64,000 nt of DNA from Pseudomonadota bacterium (GTDB lineage Bacteria; Pseudomonadota; Gammaproteobacteria; Burkholderiales; Burkholderiaceae_C), in NCBI GenBank assembly GCA_022566735.1, contig JADFIG010000012.1, positions 1-64,000 on the forward strand, in the 5' to 3' direction. The position numbers were made by a program, and so were the translations under genes. This document shows, piece by piece, positions 28,595 through 38,095 of this stretch. The notes beneath the pieces are model-generated. The model was not told where the DNA came from. It did no database searches and saw only the letters and a list, made by a program, of their open reading frames with translations. The first letter of the stretch is position 1. Every line of letters starts with the position of its first letter.

Positions 28595-29002
28595 GTGACT
28601 CGCTGAAGGCCACGGGGGCCAGGGTGTCCGCAACATGCGGGGACTGCCTGAGACGGTTGGCCGATTGACGGGCGCAAACGTCGGGAGGCGTCGAGGGATG
28701 TCCCGCTGCGCAAAGGGCGCAATCAGGGACGAGGGGCTTGCCTGCAGAGAACACCCTCGCGCGTGGTGCGAGGGCCAGGAGCCTTGGGTGGCACAGACAG
28801 CACACTCAGCGTGGCCGCTGGGACTGTTGTTTCAAGCTCAGGCAGATGGCGCTGAGCAGGCAAGCAGCCTGCAGCGCTGGTGCGCACTTTAACAGCATCC
28901 GGGAAAATGTGTTGACTTATTTCACATGGGGCCGCCCCGCCGGGCCTCGCCTGTAAAGTGCAGGCTCGCCTCCCCCGCCCATGACCGAGAGACCTGAACG
29001 CG
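28595..29002. other. Intergenic region between the infA unit and the antiporter gene
   Basis: About 400 bases without a convincing gene. It holds a perfect 7-bp hairpin (CCCTCGC, seven bases, GCGAGGG; 28754-28774) and a more AT-rich patch around 28,890-28,925, including TTGACT (28912-28917) without a good -10. The divergent promoters for both flanking units should be here. Confidence 0.4.
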
Positions 29003-30097
29003 ATGTCTGAAGCCAACTCCCTGCGTGCCTCGCTCTGGCATGGCGCCATCCCGCTGATCGGCTGCGCCGCCCTGGCCGCCATCTGGGGGGGTGAACCCGG
29101 CTGGGCCCTGCTGCTGGGCGTCATCGTGCTGCTGTTCACCGTGGTGATCTCTGCCGTGCACCACGCCGAGGTCATCGCCTTGCGCCTGGGCGAGCCACTG
29201 GGCACCCTGGTGCTGGCGCTGGCCGTGACGGTGATCGAGGCCTCGCTCATCGTGGCCCTGATGATCTCCGGCGGCGAGAGCGCCTCGGCCCTGGCCCGCG
29301 ATGCCGTCTTCGCCACCGTCATGATCATCTGCAACGGGGTGGTCGGCCTGTGCCTGCTGCTGGGCGCCATGCGCCACCAGGTGCTGGCCTTCCGTGTGGA
29401 GGGCACCACACCGGCGCTGTCGGTGCTGGCCACCCTGGCCACGCTGACGCTGGTGCTGCCGTCGTTCACCTCGTCGACGGCAGGCCCGACGCTGTCGGGG
29501 CCGCAACTGGCGTTCGCCGGGCTGACCTCGCTGGTGCTCTACGGCACCTTCCTGTTCGTGCAGACCGTGCGCCACCGCGATTACTTCCTGCCCCTGGAAG
29601 GCCAGGACGACGGCGATGCCGCCCACCCGCCCCAGCCCAGCGGCCGCGCGGCCCTGGCCAGCCTGGCCCTGCTGAGCGCCTCGCTGGTGGCCGTGGTGGG
29701 GCTGACCAAGGTGCTGGCGCCCAGCATGGAAGCCCAGGTGGCACAGGCCGGCCTCCCGCACGCCGTGGTGGGCATCGCCATCGCCCTCATCGTGCTGCTG
29801 CCCGAGACCTCGGCGGCGGTGCGCGCCGCCCTGCGCAACCGCATGCAGACGAGCTTCAACCTCGCGCTGGGCTCGGCGCTGGCCACCATCGGCCTGACCA
29901 TCCCGGTGGTGGCCGTCACCGTGCTGCTGCTGAAGATGCCGCTGGTGCTGGGCCTGCCGGCCAAGGAAATGGTGCTGCTGACCCTGACGCTGCTGATCTC
30001 GGCGATGACGCTGCAGCGCGGCATGGCCACGGTGCTGCAAGGCACGGTGCACCTGGTGCTGTTTGCCGTCTACCTCTTCCTGACGGTGATGCCGTGA
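29003..30097 (+). CDS. ChaA/CAX-type sodium/calcium-proton antiporter
   Basis: 364 residues, close to E. coli ChaA (366). About eleven membrane segments. The two alpha-repeat signatures are visible as V-T-V-I-E-A-S-L-I-V-A-L-M and L-L-P-E-T-S-A-A-V-R-A, each with the essential acidic residue. It exports Ca2+ or Na+ in exchange for protons. The M48 gene starts ten bases after its stop. Confidence 0.88.
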   Translation: MSEANSLRASLWHGAIPLIGCAALAAIWGGEPGWALLLGVIVLLFTVVISAVHHAEVIALRLGEPLGTLVLALAVTVIEASLIVALMISGGESASALARDAVFATVMIICNGVVGLCLLLGAMRHQVLAFRVEGTTPALSVLATLATLTLVLPSFTSSTAGPTLSGPQLAFAGLTSLVLYGTFLFVQTVRHRDYFLPLEGQDDGDAAHPPQPSGRAALASLALLSASLVAVVGLTKVLAPSMEAQVAQAGLPHAVVGIAIALIVLLPETSAAVRAALRNRMQTSFNLALGSALATIGLTIPVVAVTVLLLKMPLVLGLPAKEMVLLTLTLLISAMTLQRGMATVLQGTVHLVLFAVYLFLTVMP

Positions 30098-30107
30098 AGG
30101 TGATGCC

Positions 30108-31676
30108 ATGAGCTCGCTGACCCGCTGGCTGAGCGCCGTCGCCACGGTGGCCACAGCGGCCGCGCTCTCGGGCTGCGGCAGCACCGTCATCAACCCGGTC
30201 ACGGGCCAGGCCGAGCGCTCGGTCATGGACGAGCCCGCCGAGATCGCGCTGGGCCAGAAGGCCCACCAGCAGGTGCTCAAGGAGCAGCGCGCCTACGCCA
30301 ACCCCAAGGTGCAGGCCTATGTCGACACGCTGGGCCAGAAGCTGGCGGCGCAATCGCACCGTGCCAACCTCCCCTGGACCTTCACCGTGCTCGACAGCCC
30401 CGAGGTCAACGCCTTCGCACTGCCCGGCGGCTACGTCTATGTGACGCGCGGCATCATGGCCTGCCTCGACAGCGAGGCCGAGCTGGTCGGCGTGATCGGC
30501 CACGAAATCGGCCACGTCACCGCACGCCATGGCGCCCAGCGCGCCACGCAGCAGCAGACGGCCGGGCTGGGCGTGCTGGCCGCCACCGTGCTGGGCGCGG
30601 TGCTGGAAGGCGCGGGCGTGCGTGGCGCCACCGACCTGGCCGGACAGGTGTCTCAAGCGGCGGCGGCGGGCTACATCGCCTCCTACAGCCGCGAGCAGGA
30701 GTCGCAGGCCGACGAACTCGGCGCCGAGTACCTGGCCCGCAACCACTACAACCCGCAGAACATGGTGGACGTCATCCAGGTGCTCAAGAGCCAGGAACAG
30801 TTCACCGCCGACACCGCCCGGGCCGAGGGCCGTCAGCCGCCTGCCGGCAACAGCTGGCTGGCCTCCCACCCCAGCAACGACCAGCGCCTGGCCGACATCC
30901 GCCACGTCGCGCTGCAGTACGCCAGCGCGGCCACCCGCTACGACGACGACGGCCGCAGCCGCTACCTGCAGGCGGTGGAGGGCATGGCCTTCGGCGATGC
31001 CCGCGAAGACGGCGTGGTGCGCGGCCAGCTCTTCGTCCACGAAGGCCTGGGCGTGGCCCTGACCGCACCACAGGGCTGGCGCGTGCGCAACAGCGCCGCA
31101 GCCATCACCCTGGTCAATGCCGCGGGAGACGCCGGCCTGGTGGTGACGCTGCTGCCGCCCAGCGCCCAGGGCAGCCACGAAGACCTGCTGCGCCAGTTGC
31201 TCAAGGCCAGCCAGAACCGCGTGGAGGGCCGCACCGACAAGCGCAGCCTGCACGGCCTGAGCGCCACCCACTTCGATGGCGTGGTGCGCAACGCCCAGGG
31301 CGGCGCCACGGCCGTCCACCTGACGCTGGCCGATGGGCCGCAAAGCCGGCGCTACCTCATGCGCTACGTGGCCCGCGACGCCACCGCCTTGCAACGCGCC
31401 GATGCGCAAACGCGCGAGGCCGAGGCCTCGTTTCGGGCCATGACCTCTGCCGACCGGGAGGCTGCCAGGCCCTGGCTGATCAAGGTCGTGCCCTTCCCCA
31501 AGGGCGGCTTTGCGGAACTGGCGCGCGATTCCGTGCTGGCCGACTTCATGCCCCTGATGCAGGCGGAAAACCAGCTGCGCCTGATGAACAGCGCCTATGG
31601 TGCACCGGGCGATGCGGACACGGGCCACCGCCAGCTCCCCAGGCCCGGCCAGAGGGTCAAGACCTTGCTGCATTGA
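30108..31676 (+). CDS. M48-family zinc metalloprotease lipoprotein (BepA-like)
   Basis: 522 residues. Lipobox L-S-G-C gives lipidation at C23. The zinc motif H-E-I-G-H is at residues 132-136, with the third ligand in the E-S-Q-A-D-E-L-G block near 195-205. The ~250-residue C-terminal region has no TPR pattern I can see, unlike BepA. Periplasmic M48 lipoproteins take part in outer-membrane protein quality control. Likely co-transcribed with the antiporter. Confidence 0.88.
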   Translation: MSSLTRWLSAVATVATAAALSGCGSTVINPVTGQAERSVMDEPAEIALGQKAHQQVLKEQRAYANPKVQAYVDTLGQKLAAQSHRANLPWTFTVLDSPEVNAFALPGGYVYVTRGIMACLDSEAELVGVIGHEIGHVTARHGAQRATQQQTAGLGVLAATVLGAVLEGAGVRGATDLAGQVSQAAAAGYIASYSREQESQADELGAEYLARNHYNPQNMVDVIQVLKSQEQFTADTARAEGRQPPAGNSWLASHPSNDQRLADIRHVALQYASAATRYDDDGRSRYLQAVEGMAFGDAREDGVVRGQLFVHEGLGVALTAPQGWRVRNSAAAITLVNAAGDAGLVVTLLPPSAQGSHEDLLRQLLKASQNRVEGRTDKRSLHGLSATHFDGVVRNAQGGATAVHLTLADGPQSRRYLMRYVARDATALQRADAQTREAEASFRAMTSADREAARPWLIKVVPFPKGGFAELARDSVLADFMPLMQAENQLRLMNSAYGAPGDADTGHRQLPRPGQRVKTLLH

Positions 31677-31751
31677 GCGCCGCCCGGGAGCGGGGGCCCC
31701 ACCGCAAGAGTCGGGAAGACAGCCCCGCTCGCCTGCCGCTAGAGTGCCCCC

Positions 31752-32717
31752 ATGCGCCCCGCACCTGACACCCCGCCTCCGCTGTCCAACGCCCCTGCCC
31801 CCACCGCACCGGCGGCCACCCTGCCGTCGGCGGAGGTCGCCGCCAACCACCTCGCCCCCCGCCACGCCTCGCTGGTGGCCGCGCTGTGCCGCCACATCGA
31901 AGCGTCTGAACAACCACCGTCACTGAACGAACTGGCGGCCCAGGCGCAGATGAGCCCGCACCACCTGCACCGCGTCTTCAAGGCCATCACCGGGGTGACG
32001 CCCAAGGCCTACGCCGAGGCCCACCGCGCCCGCAAAGTGCGCGAGGCCCTGGGCACCGGCCAGCGCATCACCGACGCCCTGCACGACGCCGGCTTCCAGG
32101 CCTCCAGCCGCTTCTACGACAGCGCGCGCCAGCGCCTGGGCATGTCGCCCAGCGCCTTCCGGGCCGGAGGCAAGGACGCCACCATCCACTTCGCGGTGGC
32201 GCAGTGCTCGCTCGGTGCGGTGCTGGTCGCGGCCAGCCCGCAAGGCGTGTGCGTCATCTCCCTGGGCGACGATGCCGAGGCCCTCACGCGGGAGCTGCAG
32301 GACCGCTTCCCCCGGGCCGAGCTCATCGGCGCCGATGCCGATTTCGAGCGGCTGGTCGCCCAGGTGATCGCGCTGGTGGAAATGCCGACGCAACCGCCCC
32401 CATCGCACACCCTGCCGCTGGACATCCGCGGCACCGCCTTCCAGCAACGGGTCTGGCAGGCCCTGCGCAACATCCCGCCAGGCCAGACGGTGAGCTACAC
32501 CGAGTTGGCCGAGCGCATCGGCTCACCCAAGTCGGTGCGGGCGGTCGCCCAGGCCTGCGCGGCCAACACCCTGGCGGTGGCCGTGCCCTGCCACCGGGTG
32601 GTGCGCCTGACGGGGGAGCTCTCCGGCTACCGCTGGGGCGTGGCGCGCAAACAGACCCTGCTGGAGCGCGAGACCCGACAGGCCGGCGACGCCCCCCACA
32701 CCGGGCGTGCCCCCTGA
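31752..32717 (+). CDS. ada: Ada-like AraC regulator fused to O6-methylguanine-DNA methyltransferase
   Basis: 321 residues. An AraC-type helix-turn-helix (about residues 40-135; L-A-A-Q-A-Q-M-S-P-H-H-L-H-R-V-F) is followed by the MGMT domain with the acceptor P-C-H-R-V and Q-Q-R-V-W. The N-terminal zinc domain of E. coli Ada, whose Cys38 senses methylphosphotriesters, is absent and replaced by a Pro/Ala-rich start. The trigger for activation must therefore differ. It overlaps the alkA-type gene. Confidence 0.88.
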   Translation: MRPAPDTPPPLSNAPAPTAPAATLPSAEVAANHLAPRHASLVAALCRHIEASEQPPSLNELAAQAQMSPHHLHRVFKAITGVTPKAYAEAHRARKVREALGTGQRITDALHDAGFQASSRFYDSARQRLGMSPSAFRAGGKDATIHFAVAQCSLGAVLVAASPQGVCVISLGDDAEALTRELQDRFPRAELIGADADFERLVAQVIALVEMPTQPPPSHTLPLDIRGTAFQQRVWQALRNIPPGQTVSYTELAERIGSPKSVRAVAQACAANTLAVAVPCHRVVRLTGELSGYRWGVARKQTLLERETRQAGDAPHTGRAP

Positions 32718-33702
32718 TGCCATCCTGATGCCGGCTCACCTGCCCCCGCCCGCCGCGCCCCTCGCCCCTGCGGCGCAGGCCGCCCTGTCGCGCGTCAGAC
32801 TGCCCTTGCCCGACGGCTTTCGGCCCCAGGACGTGCTGGCCTTCCATGGCCGCGACCCCGAGGCCCTGTCGGAGCGGGTGAGCGCGCAGAGCCTGGACAA
32901 AGGCCTGGTGTGGCAGGGCGAGCTGGCCTGCCTGTCGGTCCGCTTCCTGCCCGGCACCGGCCCGGGCGAGGTCGAAGCCTGGCTGGACGCCCGCATCGCT
33001 GCATGCGCTGAGGCGCCCGGCCTGTTGACGCGCACGGTGCAGCGCATGCTCGGCCTGAGCCAGGATGTGGCCGCCTTCGAACATGCCCACCGGCATCACC
33101 CCCAACTCGGCCCGCTCCTGGCAAAGCAAAGCGGTTTGCGCGTGCCTGCCACGGCCACACCCTTCGAGGCCCTGAGCTGGGCCATCACCGGCCAGCAGAT
33201 CAGCGTGCGCGCCGCGGTGGCCATCCGCCGCCGGATGGTCCAGGCCTGCGGGCTGCGCCACCCCTGCGGTTTGTTCTGCCACCCCGATGCCGCGCAGGTG
33301 CTGGCCCTGGGCGAAGCCGGACTGCGCGGTGCGGGCCTCACCGCGAGCAAGGCCCGCACCCTGCTGACCCTGTCCGACGCCTTCCTGGCGGGCGACGTGC
33401 CCCTGGCCGACGGTTCACAGCCGCTGCGCGCCGAAGATGCCGAGCGCATCGCCCGGCACCTGCTGGCGCTCAAGGGCATCGGCCCCTGGACGGTGAGCTA
33501 CGCCTTGCTGCGCGGCTGGGGCTGGACGGACGGCGCCCTGCATGGCGACGTCGCCGTGCGACGGGCGCTGGCCGAGTTGCCCGACCACCCGCTGCCCACC
33601 CCGGTCACGCCCGAAGCGGCCCAGGCCTGGCTGGCGCCGCTGTCTCCCTGGCGCGCGCTGGCCGCGGCCCACCTCTGGGCCTCCTTGTCGATGAACGCCT
33701 GA
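32707..33702 (+). CDS. alkA: AlkA-type DNA-3-methyladenine glycosylase II
   Basis: 331 residues from GTG 32707, or 324 from ATG 32728. It excises alkylated bases. The helix-hairpin-helix L-K-G-I-G-P-W-T-V-S-Y is followed by the catalytic Asp in G-W-T-D-G-A-L-H-G-D. F-E-A-L-S-W-A-I-T-G-Q-Q-I-S is the conserved family helix. Overlap with the ada-like gene makes a two-gene alkylation-repair operon. Confidence 0.9.
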   Translation: MPPDAILMPAHLPPPAAPLAPAAQAALSRVRLPLPDGFRPQDVLAFHGRDPEALSERVSAQSLDKGLVWQGELACLSVRFLPGTGPGEVEAWLDARIAACAEAPGLLTRTVQRMLGLSQDVAAFEHAHRHHPQLGPLLAKQSGLRVPATATPFEALSWAITGQQISVRAAVAIRRRMVQACGLRHPCGLFCHPDAAQVLALGEAGLRGAGLTASKARTLLTLSDAFLAGDVPLADGSQPLRAEDAERIARHLLALKGIGPWTVSYALLRGWGWTDGALHGDVAVRRALAELPDHPLPTPVTPEAAQAWLAPLSPWRALAAAHLWASLSMNA

Positions 33703-33741
33703 ACCTGGTCCAGGCGCCCACTCGGCAGCCAGGCGCAGACA

Positions 33742-35760
33742 TCAGCTGCCATGCACCCGTGCCATCTCCTCGTACCAGCCCAGGCACTGCGGGTTGGCCA
33801 TGGCATCGCGGTTGACCACGCGCTCCAGCGGCTGCCCCAGGAAGAGCTTCTTGATCGGCACCTCCTGCTTCTTGCCCGACAGCGTGCGCGGGATCTCCGG
33901 CGCCTGCAGCATCACGTCCGGCACGAAGCGCGGTGACAGCGCCTGCTGGATCGCCGCGTGCAGCCGCGCCTTCAAGGCCTCGTCCAGCGTCAGGCCTGGG
34001 CGCAGCACCACGAACATCACCATGCGGCTGTCACGGCCCAGGTACTCCAGGTCGATGACCATGCTGTCGAGCACCTCGGGCAAAGCCTCCACGGCGCTGT
34101 AGACCTCGCTGGTGCCCATGCGCAGGCCATGGCGGTTGATGGTGGCGTCGCTGCGGCCGTAGATGATGCAGCTCTCGTCGTCGTGGACCTTCAGCCAGTC
34201 GCCATGGCGCCAGACGCCGGGGTAGGTGTCGAAATAGCTGGAGAGGTAGCGCGCGTTGCCCTCGTCGCCCCAGAAATACAAGGGCATGGACGGCAGCGGC
34301 TTCGTGCACACCAGTTCGCCCACCTCGTTGCAGACCGCCTGGCCGTCGGCGTTCCAGGCCTCCACTGCGCAGCCCAGCAGCCGGCACTGCATGCGTCCGG
34401 GCTGCTGCGGCAACTCGCGGTGCCCGCCCACGAAGGCCCCGCAGAAATCGGTGCCACCCGAGAGGTTGTTCCACCAGATGTCCGCCGTGCCGATGGCCGC
34501 GAACTGCGCCGAACCCCAGCGCTGCACGTCCTCCGCCAATGGCGAACCGGTCGAACCCAGCGCGCGGATGAGGCCGAGGTCACCGCATTGGGACAGGTCC
34601 ACCCCCGCCTTCATGCAGTTGGCGTAGAAGGCCGCGCCTGCGCCGAAGTACGTCACGCGGTGGCGCGCGGCGAAACGCCACAGCACCGTCCAGTCCGGGT
34701 GCTCCTTGCTGCCGCCGGGGCTGCCATCGAAGATCACGATGGTGGTGCCATCGCACAGGCCCGAGATCTGCGAATTCCACATCACCCAGCCCGTCGAGCT
34801 GTACCAGTGGAAGCGCTCGCCCAGGCTGTTGGGCTGGTAGCTGCAGCCGACGTCACCGTGCTTGCGGCCGGCCGCCGTCATCAGCAGGATGCCGCCATGG
34901 CCGTGCACCAGGGGCTTGGGCAAGCCCGTGGTGCCGCTGGAATACACCACCCACAGCGGGTGGTCGAAGGGCAGCCACTCGGGCTGGAAAGCCGCCACCG
35001 CCGCGTCGTCGCGCGCCGTGGCCTGGGCAAAATCGGCATCGGCCGGCAAGGCCCGCGCCGCGAACGGCGAGCGCAGCACGATGAGCTTGTCCACGCTGGG
35101 CAGGCTGTCACGCAGGCCGGCCACCACCTCGCTGCGGTCCAGCCGCTTGCCGGCGTAATGCACCCCGTCGACGGCGATCAACAGCCTGGGCTCGATCTGC
35201 CGGAAGCGGTCGGTCACGGCCTGCACGCCCATGTCGGGCGCACACACGCTCCAGATGGCGCCCACGCTGGCGCAGGCCAGGAAAGCGATGGTGGTTTCGG
35301 GCACATTGGGCAGGTAGGCCGCGACGCGGTCGCCGCGCTGCACGCCCAGCTCACGCAGGGTCAGGGCCAGCGAGGCCACCTGGCGCCGCAACTCGGGCCA
35401 GGACAGCTCGCGCACCTCGCCCAGCTCGTTTTCGCTGACGATGGCCGGCACGCCCGCCGCATGGGCCGCCTCCACGTGGCGCAGCACCCGCTGAGCGTAG
35501 TTCACCTGGGCGCCTTCGAACCACTTCACGCCAGGCATGTGCGTGCCGCCGAGCACGCGGGCGTGCGGCGTGGGCGAGTGCATGTCCTCGTGCTCCCACA
35601 GGCTCTGCCAGAAGGCCTCGGGCTCGTCCACCGACCAGCGCCACAGCGCGCGGTAATCGGCGAACTGCAGGCCGCGGGTGTCACGCAACCAGTCCTGGTA
35701 GAGGCGGATGAGGGGGATGTGGGGCGGACGGGGCGCGGCAGGCACTGCGTTCATGGGCAT
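33742..35760 (-). CDS. aacS: Acetoacetyl-CoA synthetase
   Basis: 672 residues from ATG 35760; 35754 is an alternative. An ANL-family ligase with the AMP-binding signature Y-S-S-G-T-T-G-L-P-K-P, L-Y-F-W-G-D-E-G motif region and the C-terminal acylation Lys in L-S-G-K-K-Q-E-V-P-I-K-K. It activates acetoacetate in ketone-body or PHB breakdown. It is a single gene with no thiolase or dehydrogenase neighbour here. Confidence 0.92.
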   Translation of the reverse strand: MPMNAVPAAPRPPHIPLIRLYQDWLRDTRGLQFADYRALWRWSVDEPEAFWQSLWEHEDMHSPTPHARVLGGTHMPGVKWFEGAQVNYAQRVLRHVEAAHAAGVPAIVSENELGEVRELSWPELRRQVASLALTLRELGVQRGDRVAAYLPNVPETTIAFLACASVGAIWSVCAPDMGVQAVTDRFRQIEPRLLIAVDGVHYAGKRLDRSEVVAGLRDSLPSVDKLIVLRSPFAARALPADADFAQATARDDAAVAAFQPEWLPFDHPLWVVYSSGTTGLPKPLVHGHGGILLMTAAGRKHGDVGCSYQPNSLGERFHWYSSTGWVMWNSQISGLCDGTTIVIFDGSPGGSKEHPDWTVLWRFAARHRVTYFGAGAAFYANCMKAGVDLSQCGDLGLIRALGSTGSPLAEDVQRWGSAQFAAIGTADIWWNNLSGGTDFCGAFVGGHRELPQQPGRMQCRLLGCAVEAWNADGQAVCNEVGELVCTKPLPSMPLYFWGDEGNARYLSSYFDTYPGVWRHGDWLKVHDDESCIIYGRSDATINRHGLRMGTSEVYSAVEALPEVLDSMVIDLEYLGRDSRMVMFVVLRPGLTLDEALKARLHAAIQQALSPRFVPDVMLQAPEIPRTLSGKKQEVPIKKLFLGQPLERVVNRDAMANPQCLGWYEEMARVHGS

Positions 35761-35903
35761 GCGTCGTGACACAAACAACGCCCATCATGTCCCGTGACGC
35801 TGATCGCCGACATGAGGGCTGCCCCCATGTCGCAAAATGCCACAATGTGGGCTGCTGCAGAATGCTGTCCTGACTGGCACCGCCCAGAGGCCCCTACCCT
35901 CCC

Positions 35904-36809
35904 GTGATTGTCCGCCCCCGCCCCAACTGGCTGCGCATGCTCTTCGTGCGGCGCGGCTCCCTGTTGTTGAAGATCCTGCCCCAGCTGCTGGTGATCTTTG
36001 CCCTGTCGATCGGGGTGGTGATCTTCCACGGCGAGCTGCTCAACCACAAGATCACCCTCACGGCCGTGCCCTTCTCGCTGGTCGGTGTGGCACTGGCCAT
36101 CTTCCTGGGCTTTCGCAACAGCGCCAGCTACGACCGCTACTGGGAGGCCCGCAAGCTCTGGGGCAAGTTGCTGACCGACGGCCGCAACGCCGCGCGCCAG
36201 TACGTGTCCTTCACCCGCCAGGACCCCCGCGTGTTCGTCAAGGGCGTGGCCGCCTTCGTGCACGCCACCCGCCACCAGCTGCGCTGCACCGACCCCATGC
36301 CCGACATGCGGCGCCTGCTGCCGCCGGAGTTGCTGCCGCGCCTGGACGGCCGCCGCACGCCCGCGCTGCAGATCCTGATGTGGCTGGCCGAGATGCTGCG
36401 CGAAGAGCGCGAATCCGGGCGCCTGGACCCCATCCTGGCCGCAGAAATCGACCGTTCGCTCTCAGGCCTGAACGATGCCCTGGGCGGCTGCGAACGCATC
36501 GCCTACACCCCCCTGCCCTTCACCTACTCGGTGATCCTGCACCGCACGGTCTACCTGTACTGCCTGATGCTGCCCTTCGGCCTGCTGGACGCCATCGGCG
36601 TGATGACCCCGCTGATGGTCACCTTCGTGGCCTACACCTTCTTCGCCATCGAGTCGCTCAGCGACGAAATCGAAGAGCCCTTCGGCACCATGCCCAACGA
36701 CCTGGCCCTCAACGCCATGGCCACGACCATCGAGGCCGCGCTGCTGGAGATGCTGGGCGACCGCGAGCTCCCGCCACGCCCCCAGCCGGTGGACTGCCTG
36801 CTGAGCTGA
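35904..36809 (+). CDS. Bestrophin-family anion channel protein
   Basis: 301 residues from a GTG at 35904. Four or so membrane helices, with the family block F-L-G-F-R-N-S-A-S-Y-D-R-Y-W-E-A-R-K-L-W-G (residues ~68-90) and the late D-E-I-E-E-P-F-G motif. Bacterial homologues (YneE-type, Klebsiella KpBest) are pentameric ion channels, cation- or anion-selective depending on the pore. The physiological role is unknown. Confidence 0.88.
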   Translation: MIVRPRPNWLRMLFVRRGSLLLKILPQLLVIFALSIGVVIFHGELLNHKITLTAVPFSLVGVALAIFLGFRNSASYDRYWEARKLWGKLLTDGRNAARQYVSFTRQDPRVFVKGVAAFVHATRHQLRCTDPMPDMRRLLPPELLPRLDGRRTPALQILMWLAEMLREERESGRLDPILAAEIDRSLSGLNDALGGCERIAYTPLPFTYSVILHRTVYLYCLMLPFGLLDAIGVMTPLMVTFVAYTFFAIESLSDEIEEPFGTMPNDLALNAMATTIEAALLEMLGDRELPPRPQPVDCLLS

Positions 36810-36845
36810 GGGCGTCGCGTCCCCACCCTCAGGCCATCTGCGAGA

Positions 36846-37925
36846 TCAGAAAGGCGCGTCGTCGCCACCGCGGCGCGGCGCGCGACCCGCAGCGCGACCG
36901 GGCGTGCTGCTGCCATCGCCCAGGCCCTGCGCCACTTCGGCGGCCTTGGCGGCTGCGGTGATGCGGGTGCGTTTCGGTGCCGCGGATGCGGCAGGCTCGT
37001 GCGCCTCGGCGTCAGCGGCTTCGGTCGCGGCCTTCAGTGCGGTCAAGGCCGCCGACGCGGCGTCATCCTGAGCCTCGGCAGCCTCGGTGCCCCCCTCTGA
37101 AGCGCCCGGCGCCTCGGTGATGATGCGGGTGTACGGCGCCAGGGTCTTGACCAGCTGGCCATAGATGCGCGGCGTGCCGGCCACGATCTCGCGCTGGTAC
37201 AGGAAGTCGGGCTCGCCCGTGAAGTTGCCCACCAGGCCGCCGGCTTCAGTGATCATCAGCGAACCCGCGGCCACGTCCCAGGGGCTCAGGCCGGTCTCGA
37301 AGAAGCCGTCGTAGCAGCCCGCGGCCACGTAGCACAGGTCCAGGGAGGCGGCGCCCGGGCGGCGCAAGCCGGCGCACTGCACCATCACGTCCTCGAACAT
37401 CTTGAGGTAGCGCTGGAAGTTGTCGCCCTTGCGGAAGGGGAAGCCCGTGCCGATCAGGGCTTCGAGCATGCGCGTGCGCTTGGAGACGCGGATGCGGCGG
37501 TCGTTGAGGTAGGCGCCCTTGCCCTTGGAGGCATAGAACAGGTCGTTGCGGCTCGGGTCATAGACCACCGCCTGCTGCACCTGGCCGCGGAACGCCAGCG
37601 CGATCGACACGGCATAGACCGGGAAGCCGTGGATGAAGTTGGTGGTGCCGTCCAGCGGATCGATGATCCAGACGTAGTCGGAATGCCTGGCGCCCTGCGA
37701 GCGGCCGGACTCTTCGGCGAGGATGCCGTGGCCCGGATAGGCTTCGAGGATGGTGTCGATGATCGCCTGCTCTGCCGCCTGGTCCACCTCGGTGACGAAG
37801 TCGTTGTGCGACTTCGCGGTCACTTGCAGACGCTCGATGTCGAGCGACGCCCGGTTGATGATCGCCCCGGCCGCGCGCGCGGCTTTGATGGCGATGTTGA
37901 GCATGGGATGCAGGGCTTGGGACAT
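36846..37925 (-). CDS. suhB: Inositol-1-monophosphatase family protein SuhB with Ala-rich tail
   Basis: 359 residues from ATG 37925, about 90 more than E. coli SuhB. Metal sites are intact: [19 protein letters not shown] and S-P-W-D-V-A-A-G. After the domain ends (~residue 265) there is a tail of Ala, Glu, Thr and Arg ending in a basic R-A-P-R-R-G-G stretch. SuhB also acts in rRNA transcription antitermination with NusA, so a basic tail could touch nucleic acid (inference). Divergent from trmJ, as is usual. Confidence 0.92.
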   Translation of the reverse strand: MSQALHPMLNIAIKAARAAGAIINRASLDIERLQVTAKSHNDFVTEVDQAAEQAIIDTILEAYPGHGILAEESGRSQGARHSDYVWIIDPLDGTTNFIHGFPVYAVSIALAFRGQVQQAVVYDPSRNDLFYASKGKGAYLNDRRIRVSKRTRMLEALIGTGFPFRKGDNFQRYLKMFEDVMVQCAGLRRPGAASLDLCYVAAGCYDGFFETGLSPWDVAAGSLMITEAGGLVGNFTGEPDFLYQREIVAGTPRIYGQLVKTLAPYTRIITEAPGASEGGTEAAEAQDDAASAALTALKAATEAADAEAHEPAASAAPKRTRITAAAKAAEVAQGLGDGSSTPGRAAGRAPRRGGDDAPF

Positions 37926-38095
37926 GGCGATACCAGCAAGGTGGACAAAGCCGACCGGCACAAACGTGCAGACACCCCCAGCCACATGGCCAGGGTCGGT
38001 CAGCGAAAACAGGCGCAGCAGTGATCAAAGAACGAGGAGAATCGGGGATTCTATCGAAGCGCGCCGTTTTTTGCACCCCCTGATTCGCTCCTCCG

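Noticed and set aside
28912-28917. TTGACT as a -35 for the antiporter gene
   Set aside because: No -10-like hexamer at suitable spacing in the GC-rich sequence that follows.
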